Below are positions 26,533-34,838 of a stretch of 64,000 bases of DNA, one piece after another. The notes beneath the pieces were generated by a model. It was not told the DNA's origin, did no database searches, and saw only the letters and a program-made list of their open reading frames with translations. The first letter of the stretch is position 1. Every line of letters begins with the position of its first letter. A program made the position numbers and the translations under genes. This stretch comes from Bacteroidales bacterium (GTDB taxonomy: Bacteria; Bacteroidota; Bacteroidia; Bacteroidales; UBA932), in contig JAFTFV010000051.1 in the NCBI GenBank assembly GCA_017458265.1, positions 1-64,000 of the forward strand, read 5' to 3'.

Positions 26533-26706
26533 ATGAAAGAGCTTGTCGCAAAGATCAACGCAGAAGCAGCTGAATTCGCAAAGAACGCAGAGGCACAGGT
26601 AGTAAAGGGTAACAAGGCCGCCGGCGCACGCGCCCGCAAGGCTGCTCTCGCCCTCATGAAGGACCTCAAGGAATTCCGCAAGGTTTCTGTTGAAGCTGCA
26701 AAGTAA
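26533..26706 (+). CDS. Histone H1-like nucleoid protein (Hc1 family), 57 aa
   Basis: MKELVAKINAEAAEFAKNAE, AQVVKGNKAAGARARKAALA and LMKDLKEFRKVSVEAAK. The pattern GNKAAGxRARK followed by KEFRKVSxEAxK is that of the small histone H1/Hc1-like proteins found throughout Bacteroidales, basic helical proteins thought to compact DNA. A TTTG/TAAATTAG pair about 40 bp upstream is a possible promoter with a weak -7 box. A strong T-tailed terminator follows, so it is transcribed alone, consistent with an abundant protein. Confidence 0.85.
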   Translation: MKELVAKINAEAAEFAKNAEAQVVKGNKAAGARARKAALALMKDLKEFRKVSVEAAK

Positions 26707-26731
26707 ACTGAACTTTACAACTTTTAGAAAA

Positions 26732-26773
26732 TTGTTGCAGAAAATTCATTTTTTCTGCAACAAATTTTTTTTT
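26732..26773 (+). terminator. Intrinsic terminator of the hc1 gene
   Basis: A 13-bp perfect stem (TTGTTGCAGAAAA/TTTTCTGCAACAA) with a short loop is followed by a run of nine T. This is the most classical terminator in the window. Confidence 0.85.
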
Positions 26774-26814
26774 GTTGCATCTATATAGTAGGTTTAGGTT
26801 TTAGTACACGTCAA

Positions 26815-27118
26815 GAAAGCGGTCCAAGGAGTTCTTCCAAGGGCCGCTTTCCTGTTAATACAGGGGGCTCTGCCCCCTCACACACCCCCGCCGCTCCGGG
26901 CTAGTATGTCTTTGCTCGTATGCGGACGCCCATTTTGCAAAGACACGCCCTCCACGGGGCGCCTGCAGGCGCCTGGGGTGCCATTAACGGGCATTTGATA
27001 CATTCAAACCACCACTTCTGGCCGTAGGAGGGCGTTTTTGGTGGTTTGGCGCTGTTTAAACATAGGCAAACCACCGTTTTCGGCCTCTGGTGAGGGGAAA
27101 CGGTGGTTTGAATGTATC
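26815..27118. repeat. Hairpin array between hc1 and dpp3
   Basis: No gene is present in this stretch. Successive inverted repeats are GAAAGCGG/CCGCTTTC (26815-26851), GGGGGC/GCCCCC (26863-26877), TGTCTTTGC/GCAAAGACA (26907-26945), GGCGCCTGCAGGCGCC (26958-26973), and two homologous stem-loops with CAAACCACC/GGTGGTTTG arms (27005-27048 and 27067-27110). The last two are enclosed by a 17-bp perfect inverted repeat (26997-27013 with 27102-27118), so two exclusive folds are possible. It may be a nest of repeats, a structured RNA, or both. Confidence 0.6.
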
Positions 27119-27132
27119 GGCCTGCGCTTAAA

Positions 27133-29139
27133 CTACAGCGTTCCGTATTTTTTGCCGTAGAGGAGCATCTGGCCAAGGTAGTCGTCGGTGTAGACGGGTT
27201 CGTAGTCTACTACGGCACCTTCTGCAGAGAGGACCGGACGGATTTCAGGATTGATGAAACCGCCGTAGGGCTTGAGGCCCAGGGATTCGTAGCGGGCCTT
27301 GACTTCCTTGTGGAGTTCGGGGTCGATGTTCACGGCATAGGTCTCGATGAGGGCCTTTCCGGCCTGGTAATCGCCTTCGGACTTGATGCGCTGGATCTCA
27401 GCAAGGAGTTCTGCGAAGAGGGCGCGGAGCTTTACGTAATCGTTGACCACGAAGTATGTCTTGCCGTCCTTCACTTTCTTCACGATGACCTTGTCCTTCG
27501 CACCTTTCTCATAGCACCATTCGGCAACGAGCTTGCGGTTCTGCATGTGGGCCTCGGTGTTGGGGCGGCCTAGTTCAACGCGGGTGAACTGGACCATGAG
27601 GCCGTTGCGGATGTAGTTGGCATATTCCGCCTTGTAGGCCTCAGGATCAGGCATGATGCCAAGCTCGACCATCTTGGGATCGGCAGTGTAATAAAGGCCG
27701 AAGAGGTCTGCGCGCGCTTCTTCGAGGGCCGATGCATACTCGCCCATGGCGGTGGAGCTCACTCCGGGGAGGAGCTGGCCGGAGGCGTGGCCAAGGCACT
27801 CGTGAAGGTCTGTGTGGATTTCATCGGCAATGGTGCCCCACTTCTTTGCGAGCTCGATCTCCTTCTTGCTGTATGCGAACTCCTTGAGGGTGCTGTTCGG
27901 GAGCTCCTGGGCGGCGAGGTCGTAAGTGTGGGTGATGTTTGCGATGGTCACGCTCTTGGAGCCGTGCTCCTTGCGGATCCAGTCTGCATTAGGCAGGTTG
28001 ATGCCGATAGGAGTGGACGGATAGCTGTCACCTGCAAGGCACACCGCGTTGATGACCTTTGCCGACACGCCCTTGACCTTTTCCTTGCGGAAACGGGGGT
28101 CTACCGGGGAGTTGTCCTCGAACCACTGGGCGTTCTGGGAGAGGATTTCAGTGCGGCGGGAAGCCTCGAAGTCCTTGATGTTCACATAGCCTTCCCATGA
28201 AGCCTTGCGGCCGAGAGGGTCGTTGTAGTCCTCGATGAAACCGTTGATGAAATCGACCGTACCAAGGGTGTCTTTCACCCATTCGATGTTGAACTTGTCC
28301 CAGGTGCGGAGGTCTCCGGTCTTGTAGTAATCAATAAGAAGTGCAATCGCACGCTTCTGGATGTCGTTTTCTGCAACTGCAGCAGCCTTGGAGAGCTCTT
28401 CGCAAATCTTTTCGAGCGCTGCCGAATAGATGCCGCCAACCTTCCAGGGAAGCTCCACCACCTTGCCCTTCTCATTCTTGACGACCTTGGTATTGAGGCC
28501 GTATGAGATGGGTTCCGGATCATTTGGATCGGCAATGGAGGCGTAATACTTCTCCACCTCTTCACGGGTAACACCATCGTAGAAATTCACGGCCGAATTC
28601 TTGACGATGTCTCCGGAAGTCTCCGTAGAACGGCGCTGAGGGTAGATTGCAGGGTTGTAGATGATTTCAAGCAGTTCGGGGTCGCTGACGCCGGCTGCTT
28701 CCATGAGGGATGCGAAATACTCCCTTGAGCATCCGGGAAGGATCTTGTCCTCTGCATAGTGGTGATGCATGCCGTTGGAGAAGAAGACTCTCTTGGCATA
28801 GGTAAGGAAGGCGTCATAGTCGGCATTTCCTTCCTCTGCGTCCACGTTTTCGAGGATAGCCTCAAGGACGTGCCTCAGGCGCAGGTTCTCCTTGCAGTTC
28901 TGGTCCCAGAGGATGTCGCGGCCGTACTTGGCGGCCTCTGCAAGGTGGTATGCATACTCTTTCTGCTGGAAAGACAGGCTCTCCCAGCCGGGAATGCGGT
29001 AACGCATGACCTTGAGGTCTGCGAAGGAGTCGATGGTATACTTGAAAGCGGGTTCTGCCGGCTCTTTCACGGGAGCGTCACATGCAGCGACGCCTGCGGC
29101 AACACCCATACAGGCGATAACTTTCATAAAGGTATTCAT
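27133..29139 (-). CDS. Dipeptidyl peptidase III (M49), lipoprotein
   Basis: A 668-residue zinc exopeptidase that removes dipeptides from the N-termini of short peptides. The zinc site is HECLGHASG with the downstream EEARADLFGLYY providing the Glu ligand. The HECLGH form, with five residues between... the two His shortened to the HExxGH pattern, is that known for the Bacteroides enzyme, in contrast to HELLGH in eukaryotes. The lipobox (GVAACD, Cys20) directs export, so it probably feeds on dietary or host peptides in the periplasm. It is the last gene of the ileS-traR-lspA operon, starting 4 bp after lspA. Confidence 0.9.
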   Translation of the reverse strand: MNTFMKVIACMGVAAGVAACDAPVKEPAEPAFKYTIDSFADLKVMRYRIPGWESLSFQQKEYAYHLAEAAKYGRDILWDQNCKENLRLRHVLEAILENVDAEEGNADYDAFLTYAKRVFFSNGMHHHYAEDKILPGCSREYFASLMEAAGVSDPELLEIIYNPAIYPQRRSTETSGDIVKNSAVNFYDGVTREEVEKYYASIADPNDPEPISYGLNTKVVKNEKGKVVELPWKVGGIYSAALEKICEELSKAAAVAENDIQKRAIALLIDYYKTGDLRTWDKFNIEWVKDTLGTVDFINGFIEDYNDPLGRKASWEGYVNIKDFEASRRTEILSQNAQWFEDNSPVDPRFRKEKVKGVSAKVINAVCLAGDSYPSTPIGINLPNADWIRKEHGSKSVTIANITHTYDLAAQELPNSTLKEFAYSKKEIELAKKWGTIADEIHTDLHECLGHASGQLLPGVSSTAMGEYASALEEARADLFGLYYTADPKMVELGIMPDPEAYKAEYANYIRNGLMVQFTRVELGRPNTEAHMQNRKLVAEWCYEKGAKDKVIVKKVKDGKTYFVVNDYVKLRALFAELLAEIQRIKSEGDYQAGKALIETYAVNIDPELHKEVKARYESLGLKPYGGFINPEIRPVLSAEGAVVDYEPVYTDDYLGQMLLYGKKYGTL

Positions 29140-29143
29140 AAGT

Positions 29144-29743
29144 CTATTCTTTGGAGAAAAACTTCCAGTGGAAAAGAATCAGATAGATTGCGCCTACGGT
29201 GACGCAGCTGTCTGCAAAATTGAACACAGGCTCAAAGAAGATGTGGCCGCCCAGCCAGGGAACCCAGTCCGGCCATACCCAGAGCGGGAAATAGAACATG
29301 TCCACTACCCTTCCCTGCATGAAAGGAGCATAGGAACCAAGGGTTGCAACCACTCCCGGGGCAGATTCAGTGAAAACAAGCCCGTAGAAGAGGCAGTCCA
29401 CTATATTGCCGAAGGCTCCGGCAGTGATGAGAGTGAGGCCCACGAGAACACCGCCGGGGACGTTCTTGCGCTTTACCAGCCTGCTTATCCACCAGCAGAG
29501 CACGCAGAAGAGCGCAATCCTGAATGCGGTGAGAAGGTACTTGCCGATGACGCCCCCAAAGGACATGCCGAAGGCCATGCCCTTGTTCTCGACGAACAGG
29601 AGCTGGAACCAGTTCCCCAGGACGGGGATGCTCTCCCCTATCTGCATATTAGTCTTGACCAGGACTTTTATGACCTGGTCAATGACTACGAGGATAACCC
29701 CCAGGATTATGAGGTTACGGCCTTTCGAGGAGGAGGACTTCAT
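29144..29743 (-). CDS. lspA: Lipoprotein signal peptidase (signal peptidase II)
   Basis: A 199-residue inner-membrane aspartyl protease that cleaves prolipoproteins after lipidation. Four transmembrane segments are visible. The catalytic Asp residues are in GAFGNIVDCLFYG and FNFADSCVTVG. It is longer than the 160-170 residues of E. coli because of an insertion between the two Asp segments (GLVFTESAPGVVATLGSYAP), as often in Bacteroidota. The start overlaps the traR/dksA-like stop by 1 bp (TAATG). The many lipoproteins of this window depend on it. Confidence 0.93.
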   Translation of the reverse strand: MKSSSSKGRNLIILGVILVVIDQVIKVLVKTNMQIGESIPVLGNWFQLLFVENKGMAFGMSFGGVIGKYLLTAFRIALFCVLCWWISRLVKRKNVPGGVLVGLTLITAGAFGNIVDCLFYGLVFTESAPGVVATLGSYAPFMQGRVVDMFYFPLWVWPDWVPWLGGHIFFEPVFNFADSCVTVGAIYLILFHWKFFSKE

Positions 29744-30144
29744 TACTTCCTTCCGGTCTTTTCCAGGATGGCCTTGCCCTCAACCGTGGTGGTTGCATGG
29801 GGTACAAGGCGCAGACGCTCCTTGGGGATGAGCTTTCCTGTGACGCGGCAGATGCCGTAGGTCTTGTTCTCAATGCGCACAAGGGCGGCTTCAAGGTTCT
29901 GGATGAACTTGTACTGCCTCTGGGCAAGTGCGCCGGCTTCCTCTTTGGAAAGTTGGAAGGCTCCGTCATCCTCTACGGTCTTGAACGTAGGGGCCGTGTC
30001 CAGAATATCATTGCCGCCGGCATGTGTTACGACTTCCCTCAGGGTAGCGTACTCCGCACGGGCTTTTTCCAGCATGTCGTTGATGATGGTGCGGAATTCC
30101 GCAAGCTCTTCATCTGAATAACGTGTTCTGTTGTTCTCTTCCAT
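29743..30144 (-). CDS. TraR/DksA-type protein with degenerate zinc finger
   Basis: A 133-residue protein with the coiled-coil N-terminus (DEELAEFRTIINDMLEKARA) and C-terminal finger region of DksA/TraR proteins, which enter the RNA polymerase secondary channel. The finger is degenerate: YGICRVTGKLIPKERLRLVP keeps one Cys and the next pair is replaced by PHATTT, so zinc is unlikely to be bound in the usual way. This form is common in the phylum. It lies between ileS (12 bp upstream) and lspA (1-bp overlap). Its effect on transcription is unproven. Confidence 0.8.
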   Translation of the reverse strand: MEENNRTRYSDEELAEFRTIINDMLEKARAEYATLREVVTHAGGNDILDTAPTFKTVEDDGAFQLSKEEAGALAQRQYKFIQNLEAALVRIENKTYGICRVTGKLIPKERLRLVPHATTTVEGKAILEKTGRK

Positions 30145-30156
30145 AACAAAAAAGAT

Positions 30157-33100
30157 TTACCTCGTTACTGTCAATTTGATGGTACCTTCAAGCCATTCGA
30201 CCTCTGCGGCATCGGCGGGAGCCTCTGCAGCGGGGCGCACGTTGATGGTACGGGAAAGGGTCTGCGCGCCGATGTAGGCGCCATATTTGTCAAGCACCTC
30301 TTCGAGAGGGGCATATACTACAGTGTCAATACGGTCCGTTACCTCGAATCCGCTGGACTTGCGGAGGTTCTGGATACGGTTCACAAGCTCCCTTGCAAGG
30401 CCTTCCAGGCGAAGCTCAGGAGTGACCTCTACGTCAAGGGCCACGGTGAGCGAACCTTCGGAAGCCACCTGCCATCCTTCAACGTCCTCGGAGGAGATGG
30501 AATAGTCTCCGGGATTCAGGACGACCTCGCCTCCGGGAAGGTTCAGCGTAAACACCTCTGCGGCGGCCTCAGCCTTCTGGATTGCCGATATAGTGGCCTG
30601 GTCAAGGCCTGCAAATCCTGCGGCGATTTCCTTCATGCGGGCGCCGTAGGTCTTGCCGAGGACCTTGAAATTGGGCTTTATCTTAAGGGTCATGATGCCT
30701 GTGGTGTCCTCGATGAATTCCATCTCCTTCACGTTCACCTCCGGAAGGATGATGCCCTCGACTGCCGACAGCTGCTGACGCACCTTCTCCGAAATGACGG
30801 GAATCATGAGCTTTGACAGCGGCTGGCGCACGGGGATGTTCACCTTCTTGCGGATACCCAGAACAAGCGAAGTAGCATGCTGGGCAAGTGCCATGCGCTC
30901 TTCTTCCTCAGTGTCGATGAGGGATTCATCGGCATCTGGCATGGTGACGAAGTGGACGGACTCCGCACCGGGAACGAGGTCCAGGTAGAGGCGGTCCATA
31001 AAGAACGGGGCGATGGGGGCCGCAAGGATTGCGACATCAACAAGCACCTGATACAGAGTACTGTAGGCGGCAGCCTTGTCCCCGGTCATTTCACCGGCCC
31101 AGAACCTCTGGCGGGAAAGGCGCACATACCAGTTGGAGACATCGTCGCAGACGAAGGTCTCGATGATACGGCCTGCGGTCTTGACGTCGTAGTCTTCGTA
31201 TGCTGCGCGGACCTCACGGATGACGGTGTTCAGACGCGAGAGCATCCATTTGTCCATTTCGGTGAGAGATTTCTCGACTTCGCTCGAATTGGGCTGCCAG
31301 CCGTCGATGTTGGCGTAGCGGGCGAAGAAGGCGTAGGTGTTGTAGAGGGTGCCGAAGAACTTGCGGCGGACGTCGGATACACCGCCTTCGTCGAACTTGA
31401 GGTTATCCCAGGGTTCGGCATTGGTGAGCATGTACCAGCGGAGGGCGTCAGGGCCGTAGTTGTCAAGGGCCTTGAACGGGTCTACGGCGTTTCCGAGGCG
31501 CTTTGACATCTTGTTTCCGTTCTTGTCAAGGACAAGACCGTTGGAAATCACGCGCTTGAAAGCGGGAGTGCCGCTTATCATGGTATGGATTGCATGGAGG
31601 GTATAGAACCAGCCGCGGGTCTGGTCCACGCCTTCTGCGATGAAGTCTGCGGTTGCGCCGAAACGGCCGCTCTCGAGGCCGCGGAGGCCTTCCTGGGCGT
31701 ACGGCATGGCACCGGAGTCGAACCAGACGTCGATGAGGTCCGTCTCCCTTGTCATCTTCTTTCCGGAATCTGACACCAGGAAGATATTGTCTACCCAGGG
31801 ACGGTGAAAGTCGATGCGGTTGTAGTTGTCGAGGGACATGTCGGCAGGGTTGAAGCCCTTGTCCTTGAGAGGGTTGGAGGGCATGATGCCGGCGGCGACG
31901 GCCTTTTCGATCTCGTCGAAGAGTTCCTTTACGCTGCCGATGCATTTTTCCTCCCTGCCGTCTTCAGTTCTCCAGATGGGGAGCGGGGTGCCCCAGTAGC
32001 GGCTGCGGGAGAGGTTCCAGTCCTGGATGTTCTCCAGCCAGACGCCAAAGCGGCCTGTACCGGTGGAAGCGGGCTTCCAGAGTATCTGCTTGTTCAGGGC
32101 GACCATTTCATCCTTTACGGCGCTGGCCTTGATGAACCAGGAATCCAGAGGATAGTAAAGCACGGGCATGTCCGTTCTCCAGCTGTGGGGATAGCTGTGG
32201 ACGTGTTTCTGAATCTTGAATGCACGGCCGTCCGCCTTCATCATGACGCAGAGGTCGATGTCCAGTGAGGTCTCTTCCTCACGATGTTCGAAGTACTGGA
32301 CGTAGCCGGATTTGACGTATCGGCCAGAATATTCCTTGTAGGAAGGGTCTACGGTGGCGGCGAAGGCGGGATCCATGTCTTCCAGGCGCATGAAGCGGCC
32401 CTGGCGGTCTACCTGGGCCTGGGGGTTGCCGTCCTTGTCCACGGGCATGATTGCACCGATGCCTGCAGCGGCGGCGACTCTCTTGTCGTCTGCGCCGAAG
32501 GTGGGGGCGATATGTACGATGCCGGTACCGTCAGAGGTGGTGACGTAGTCTCCGGGGATAACGCGGAAGGCTTCGCCGTCCGGACGGAACCAGGGAATGA
32601 GCTGGTGATAGCGGATTCCGACGAGGTCCTTGCCCTTGAATACGCCGTCGAGGACGGTGTAAGGGATTTTTGCGCCGAACCACGACTCCACAAGGTCCTT
32701 TGCCAGCACATACACTGCGGGCGCTCCGGTATAGGGATTGGTGGAGAGAACGCGTACATATTCGATCTCCGGTCCTACGCAGAGGGCTGTGTTTGAAGGC
32801 AGGGTCCAGGGCGTAGTGGTCCAGGCGAGGAAATATGCCGGGACGGGCTCAGTGCCGTAGAGCATCTGGGAAGCGCCGTCCTTGATTATCTCGAACTGGA
32901 CGGTTGCCGTGGTATCGGTGACGTCGCGATAGCAGCCGGGCTGGTTCAGTTCGTGGGAACTGAGGCCGGTGCCGTCTGTAGGAGAATAAGGCTGGATTGT
33001 GTATCCCTTGTACAGGAGACCCTTGTCGTAGATCTTCTTGAGAAGATACCAGAGGGTTTCGATATAGCGGTTGTCATAGGTAATGTACGGGTCTTTCATG

Positions 33101-33528
33101 TCTACCCAGTAACCTATGCGTTCGGTAAGGGATTCCCACTCCGCAGTGTACTTCATGACCTCGCTGCGGCAGGTGTTGTTGTACTCCTCGACGCTCACCT
33201 TGGTGCCGATGTCGGCCTTGGTGATTCCGAGCTTTTTCTCAACGCCAAGTTCCACGGGAAGACCGTGGGTGTCCCAGCCTGCACGGCGGCGCACCTTGTA
33301 TCCCGTCTGAGTCTTATAGCGGCAAATGGCATCCTTGATGGAACGGGCCATCACGTGATGGATTCCGGGCATGCCGTTGGCGGAAGGCGGCCCTTCGAAG
33401 AACACGAACTCCGGAGCGCCCTCACGAATCTTGAGGGACTTTCCGAATGCGTCCTCTTTTTTCCACCTTTCCAGCACTTCACGCCCTGCCTCAGTCAGGT
33501 CCAGTCCATTATATTCTTTAAATGTCAT
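30157..33528 (-). CDS. ileS: Isoleucyl-tRNA synthetase
   Basis: A 1123-residue class I synthetase. The HIGH-type motif is GPPSANGMPGIHH and the KMSKR motif is NKMSKRLGNAVDP; the editing domain lies between (TTPWTLPSNTALCVGP). The length and the C-terminal extension (ending GTIKLTVTR) fit the long type seen in Bacteroidota and related to eukaryotic-like enzymes, a group often less sensitive to mupirocin (family knowledge, not shown here). A TATCTTTG box 36 nt upstream starts an operon with traR, lspA and dpp3. Confidence 0.95.
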   Translation of the reverse strand: MTFKEYNGLDLTEAGREVLERWKKEDAFGKSLKIREGAPEFVFFEGPPSANGMPGIHHVMARSIKDAICRYKTQTGYKVRRRAGWDTHGLPVELGVEKKLGITKADIGTKVSVEEYNNTCRSEVMKYTAEWESLTERIGYWVDMKDPYITYDNRYIETLWYLLKKIYDKGLLYKGYTIQPYSPTDGTGLSSHELNQPGCYRDVTDTTATVQFEIIKDGASQMLYGTEPVPAYFLAWTTTPWTLPSNTALCVGPEIEYVRVLSTNPYTGAPAVYVLAKDLVESWFGAKIPYTVLDGVFKGKDLVGIRYHQLIPWFRPDGEAFRVIPGDYVTTSDGTGIVHIAPTFGADDKRVAAAAGIGAIMPVDKDGNPQAQVDRQGRFMRLEDMDPAFAATVDPSYKEYSGRYVKSGYVQYFEHREEETSLDIDLCVMMKADGRAFKIQKHVHSYPHSWRTDMPVLYYPLDSWFIKASAVKDEMVALNKQILWKPASTGTGRFGVWLENIQDWNLSRSRYWGTPLPIWRTEDGREEKCIGSVKELFDEIEKAVAAGIMPSNPLKDKGFNPADMSLDNYNRIDFHRPWVDNIFLVSDSGKKMTRETDLIDVWFDSGAMPYAQEGLRGLESGRFGATADFIAEGVDQTRGWFYTLHAIHTMISGTPAFKRVISNGLVLDKNGNKMSKRLGNAVDPFKALDNYGPDALRWYMLTNAEPWDNLKFDEGGVSDVRRKFFGTLYNTYAFFARYANIDGWQPNSSEVEKSLTEMDKWMLSRLNTVIREVRAAYEDYDVKTAGRIIETFVCDDVSNWYVRLSRQRFWAGEMTGDKAAAYSTLYQVLVDVAILAAPIAPFFMDRLYLDLVPGAESVHFVTMPDADESLIDTEEEERMALAQHATSLVLGIRKKVNIPVRQPLSKLMIPVISEKVRQQLSAVEGIILPEVNVKEMEFIEDTTGIMTLKIKPNFKVLGKTYGARMKEIAAGFAGLDQATISAIQKAEAAAEVFTLNLPGGEVVLNPGDYSISSEDVEGWQVASEGSLTVALDVEVTPELRLEGLARELVNRIQNLRKSSGFEVTDRIDTVVYAPLEEVLDKYGAYIGAQTLSRTINVRPAAEAPADAAEVEWLEGTIKLTVTR

Positions 33529-33538
33529 TTTTTTTGGC

Positions 33539-33572
33539 TATTTTTGTATCCGTAAATAAGACTACAAAGATA
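33539..33572. promoter_or_regulatory. Divergent promoters for ileS and the cvpA-like gene
   Basis: Minus strand TATCTTTG at 33572-33565 gives ileS a 36-nt leader. Plus strand TATTTTTG at 33539-33546 gives the cvpA-like gene a 49-nt leader. The two transcripts would overlap at their 5' ends. Confidence 0.45.
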
Positions 33573-33595
33573 ATCATTTTAACTGGTATCACAAA

Positions 33596-34120
33596 ATGAA
33601 TACGTTGGACATTATCCTCCTGATTCTGTTCATTCCCGGAGTCATCCGCGGGCTCACGAAAGGCTTTCTCGAGCAGGCCGTTTCGCTGGCCGGAATATTC
33701 ATCAGCGTGTATCTGGCATACAAGTTTTACGGCAAGGTGGGTGAGTTCATCGGCCCTGTGCTGGGAATTACGGACACCGCCCTTGCAATAGTTTCATTCG
33801 TGCTGCTCCTTCTTGTGGCGCTGGTTATCCTGATTCTCCTTGCAAAGCTTCTTACAAAGGTCATAGAAATGGCCACCCTGGGGTGGCTGAACAGGGCCCT
33901 GGGACTCATCCTGTCCATTTTCGTTACGGCACTGGTACTTGGACTCCTCATCACGGTTTTCGACAGCCTCAACGAAAAATTCGAGATTGTAAAGGACAGC
34001 AAGCTCATTGCGGAATCCGTGATGTATTCGCTCCTGAGGGACTTCACCTCCGTGGCATTCCCCTTCCTAAAGGAACTGTTTGAGCCGGCCGCAGAGGCAA
34101 TTAGCAATATCAAGTTATGA
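33596..34120 (+). CDS. CvpA family membrane protein
   Basis: A 174-residue inner-membrane protein with four hydrophobic segments and the N-terminal pattern DIILLILFIPGVIRGLTKGF typical of CvpA/YhhP-like proteins. CvpA is linked to colicin V secretion and to bile tolerance in enterobacteria; its molecular function is unknown. It overlaps tsaB by 4 bp (ATGA), so the two are co-translated. Confidence 0.85.
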   Translation: MNTLDIILLILFIPGVIRGLTKGFLEQAVSLAGIFISVYLAYKFYGKVGEFIGPVLGITDTALAIVSFVLLLLVALVILILLAKLLTKVIEMATLGWLNRALGLILSIFVTALVLGLLITVFDSLNEKFEIVKDSKLIAESVMYSLLRDFTSVAFPFLKELFEPAAEAISNIKL

Positions 34121-34824
34121 CAAGGATACTTCTTCTTGAGACATCGGCAGCCACGCTTTCGGTGGCACTTGCAGAAGACGGGAAAGTGGTGGCGGAACGC
34201 ATCTGCACCCAGCCCCGCATGCAGTCTTCCCTCACCGCTCCGCTGGTGAAGGAAGTGATGGACGAGGCCGGCATCGGCTTTGATGCCCTTGACGCCGTAT
34301 GCGTGAGCAAGGGCCCCGGTTCCTACACGGGCCTTCGCGTAGGAGTTTCCACCGCCAAGGGCATCGCCTTCGGCTCCGACATTCCGCTTATCGCCGTCGA
34401 TACACCGGACATCCTCGTTTCCTCCGTCATGGAGATCTCTCCACGCGCTTCGCTTGGTCGAGATGACATCCCCCTCTTCATCGTCCCCATGATCGACGCC
34501 CGCCGCATGGAGGTCTACACCGCCGTCTACAATGCTGCAGGAGAGAGGATTACGCCCATCGAAGCCAAGGTTGTGGAGCCTGGTTCATACGATGAGTACC
34601 TTGCCAAGGGGAAAGTTCTGTTCATCGGAGACGGCGCCCTAAAATGCAAGGAGGTGATTACATCGGCAAATGCCGAATTCCGCGAATCCGTACCGCTGGC
34701 ATCGGCAATGGCGCCCCTCGCCTTCAAGGCCTTCAGGGAAGGCCGCTTCGAAGACGTAGCCTACTTCGAGCCCTTCTACCTCAAGGATTTCGTCGCCACG
34801 GTATCAAAAAAGAACCTCTTTTAA
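34117..34824 (+). CDS. tsaB: tRNA threonylcarbamoyladenosine biosynthesis protein TsaB
   Basis: A 235-residue ASKHA-fold protein (YeaZ), partner of TsaD and TsaE in forming t6A37 of tRNAs that read ANN codons. ILLLETSAATLSVALAEDGK and CVSKGPGSYTGLRVGVSTAK are the family motifs. The metal ligands of TsaD are absent, as expected for TsaB. The C-terminus ends inside a hairpin shared with the converging TlpA-like gene. Confidence 0.93.
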   Translation: MTRILLLETSAATLSVALAEDGKVVAERICTQPRMQSSLTAPLVKEVMDEAGIGFDALDAVCVSKGPGSYTGLRVGVSTAKGIAFGSDIPLIAVDTPDILVSSVMEISPRASLGRDDIPLFIVPMIDARRMEVYTAVYNAAGERITPIEAKVVEPGSYDEYLAKGKVLFIGDGALKCKEVITSANAEFRESVPLASAMAPLAFKAFREGRFEDVAYFEPFYLKDFVATVSKKNLF

Positions 34825-34838
34825 CGGAGGTTCTTTTT
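34807..34838. terminator. Bidirectional terminator holding both stop codons
   Basis: AAAAAGAACCTC (34807-34818) pairs with GAGGTTCTTTTT (34827-34838). The 8-nt loop contains the TAA of tsaB and, on the other strand, the TAA of the TlpA-like gene. A- and T-rich stem ends make it usable from both sides. Confidence 0.8.
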
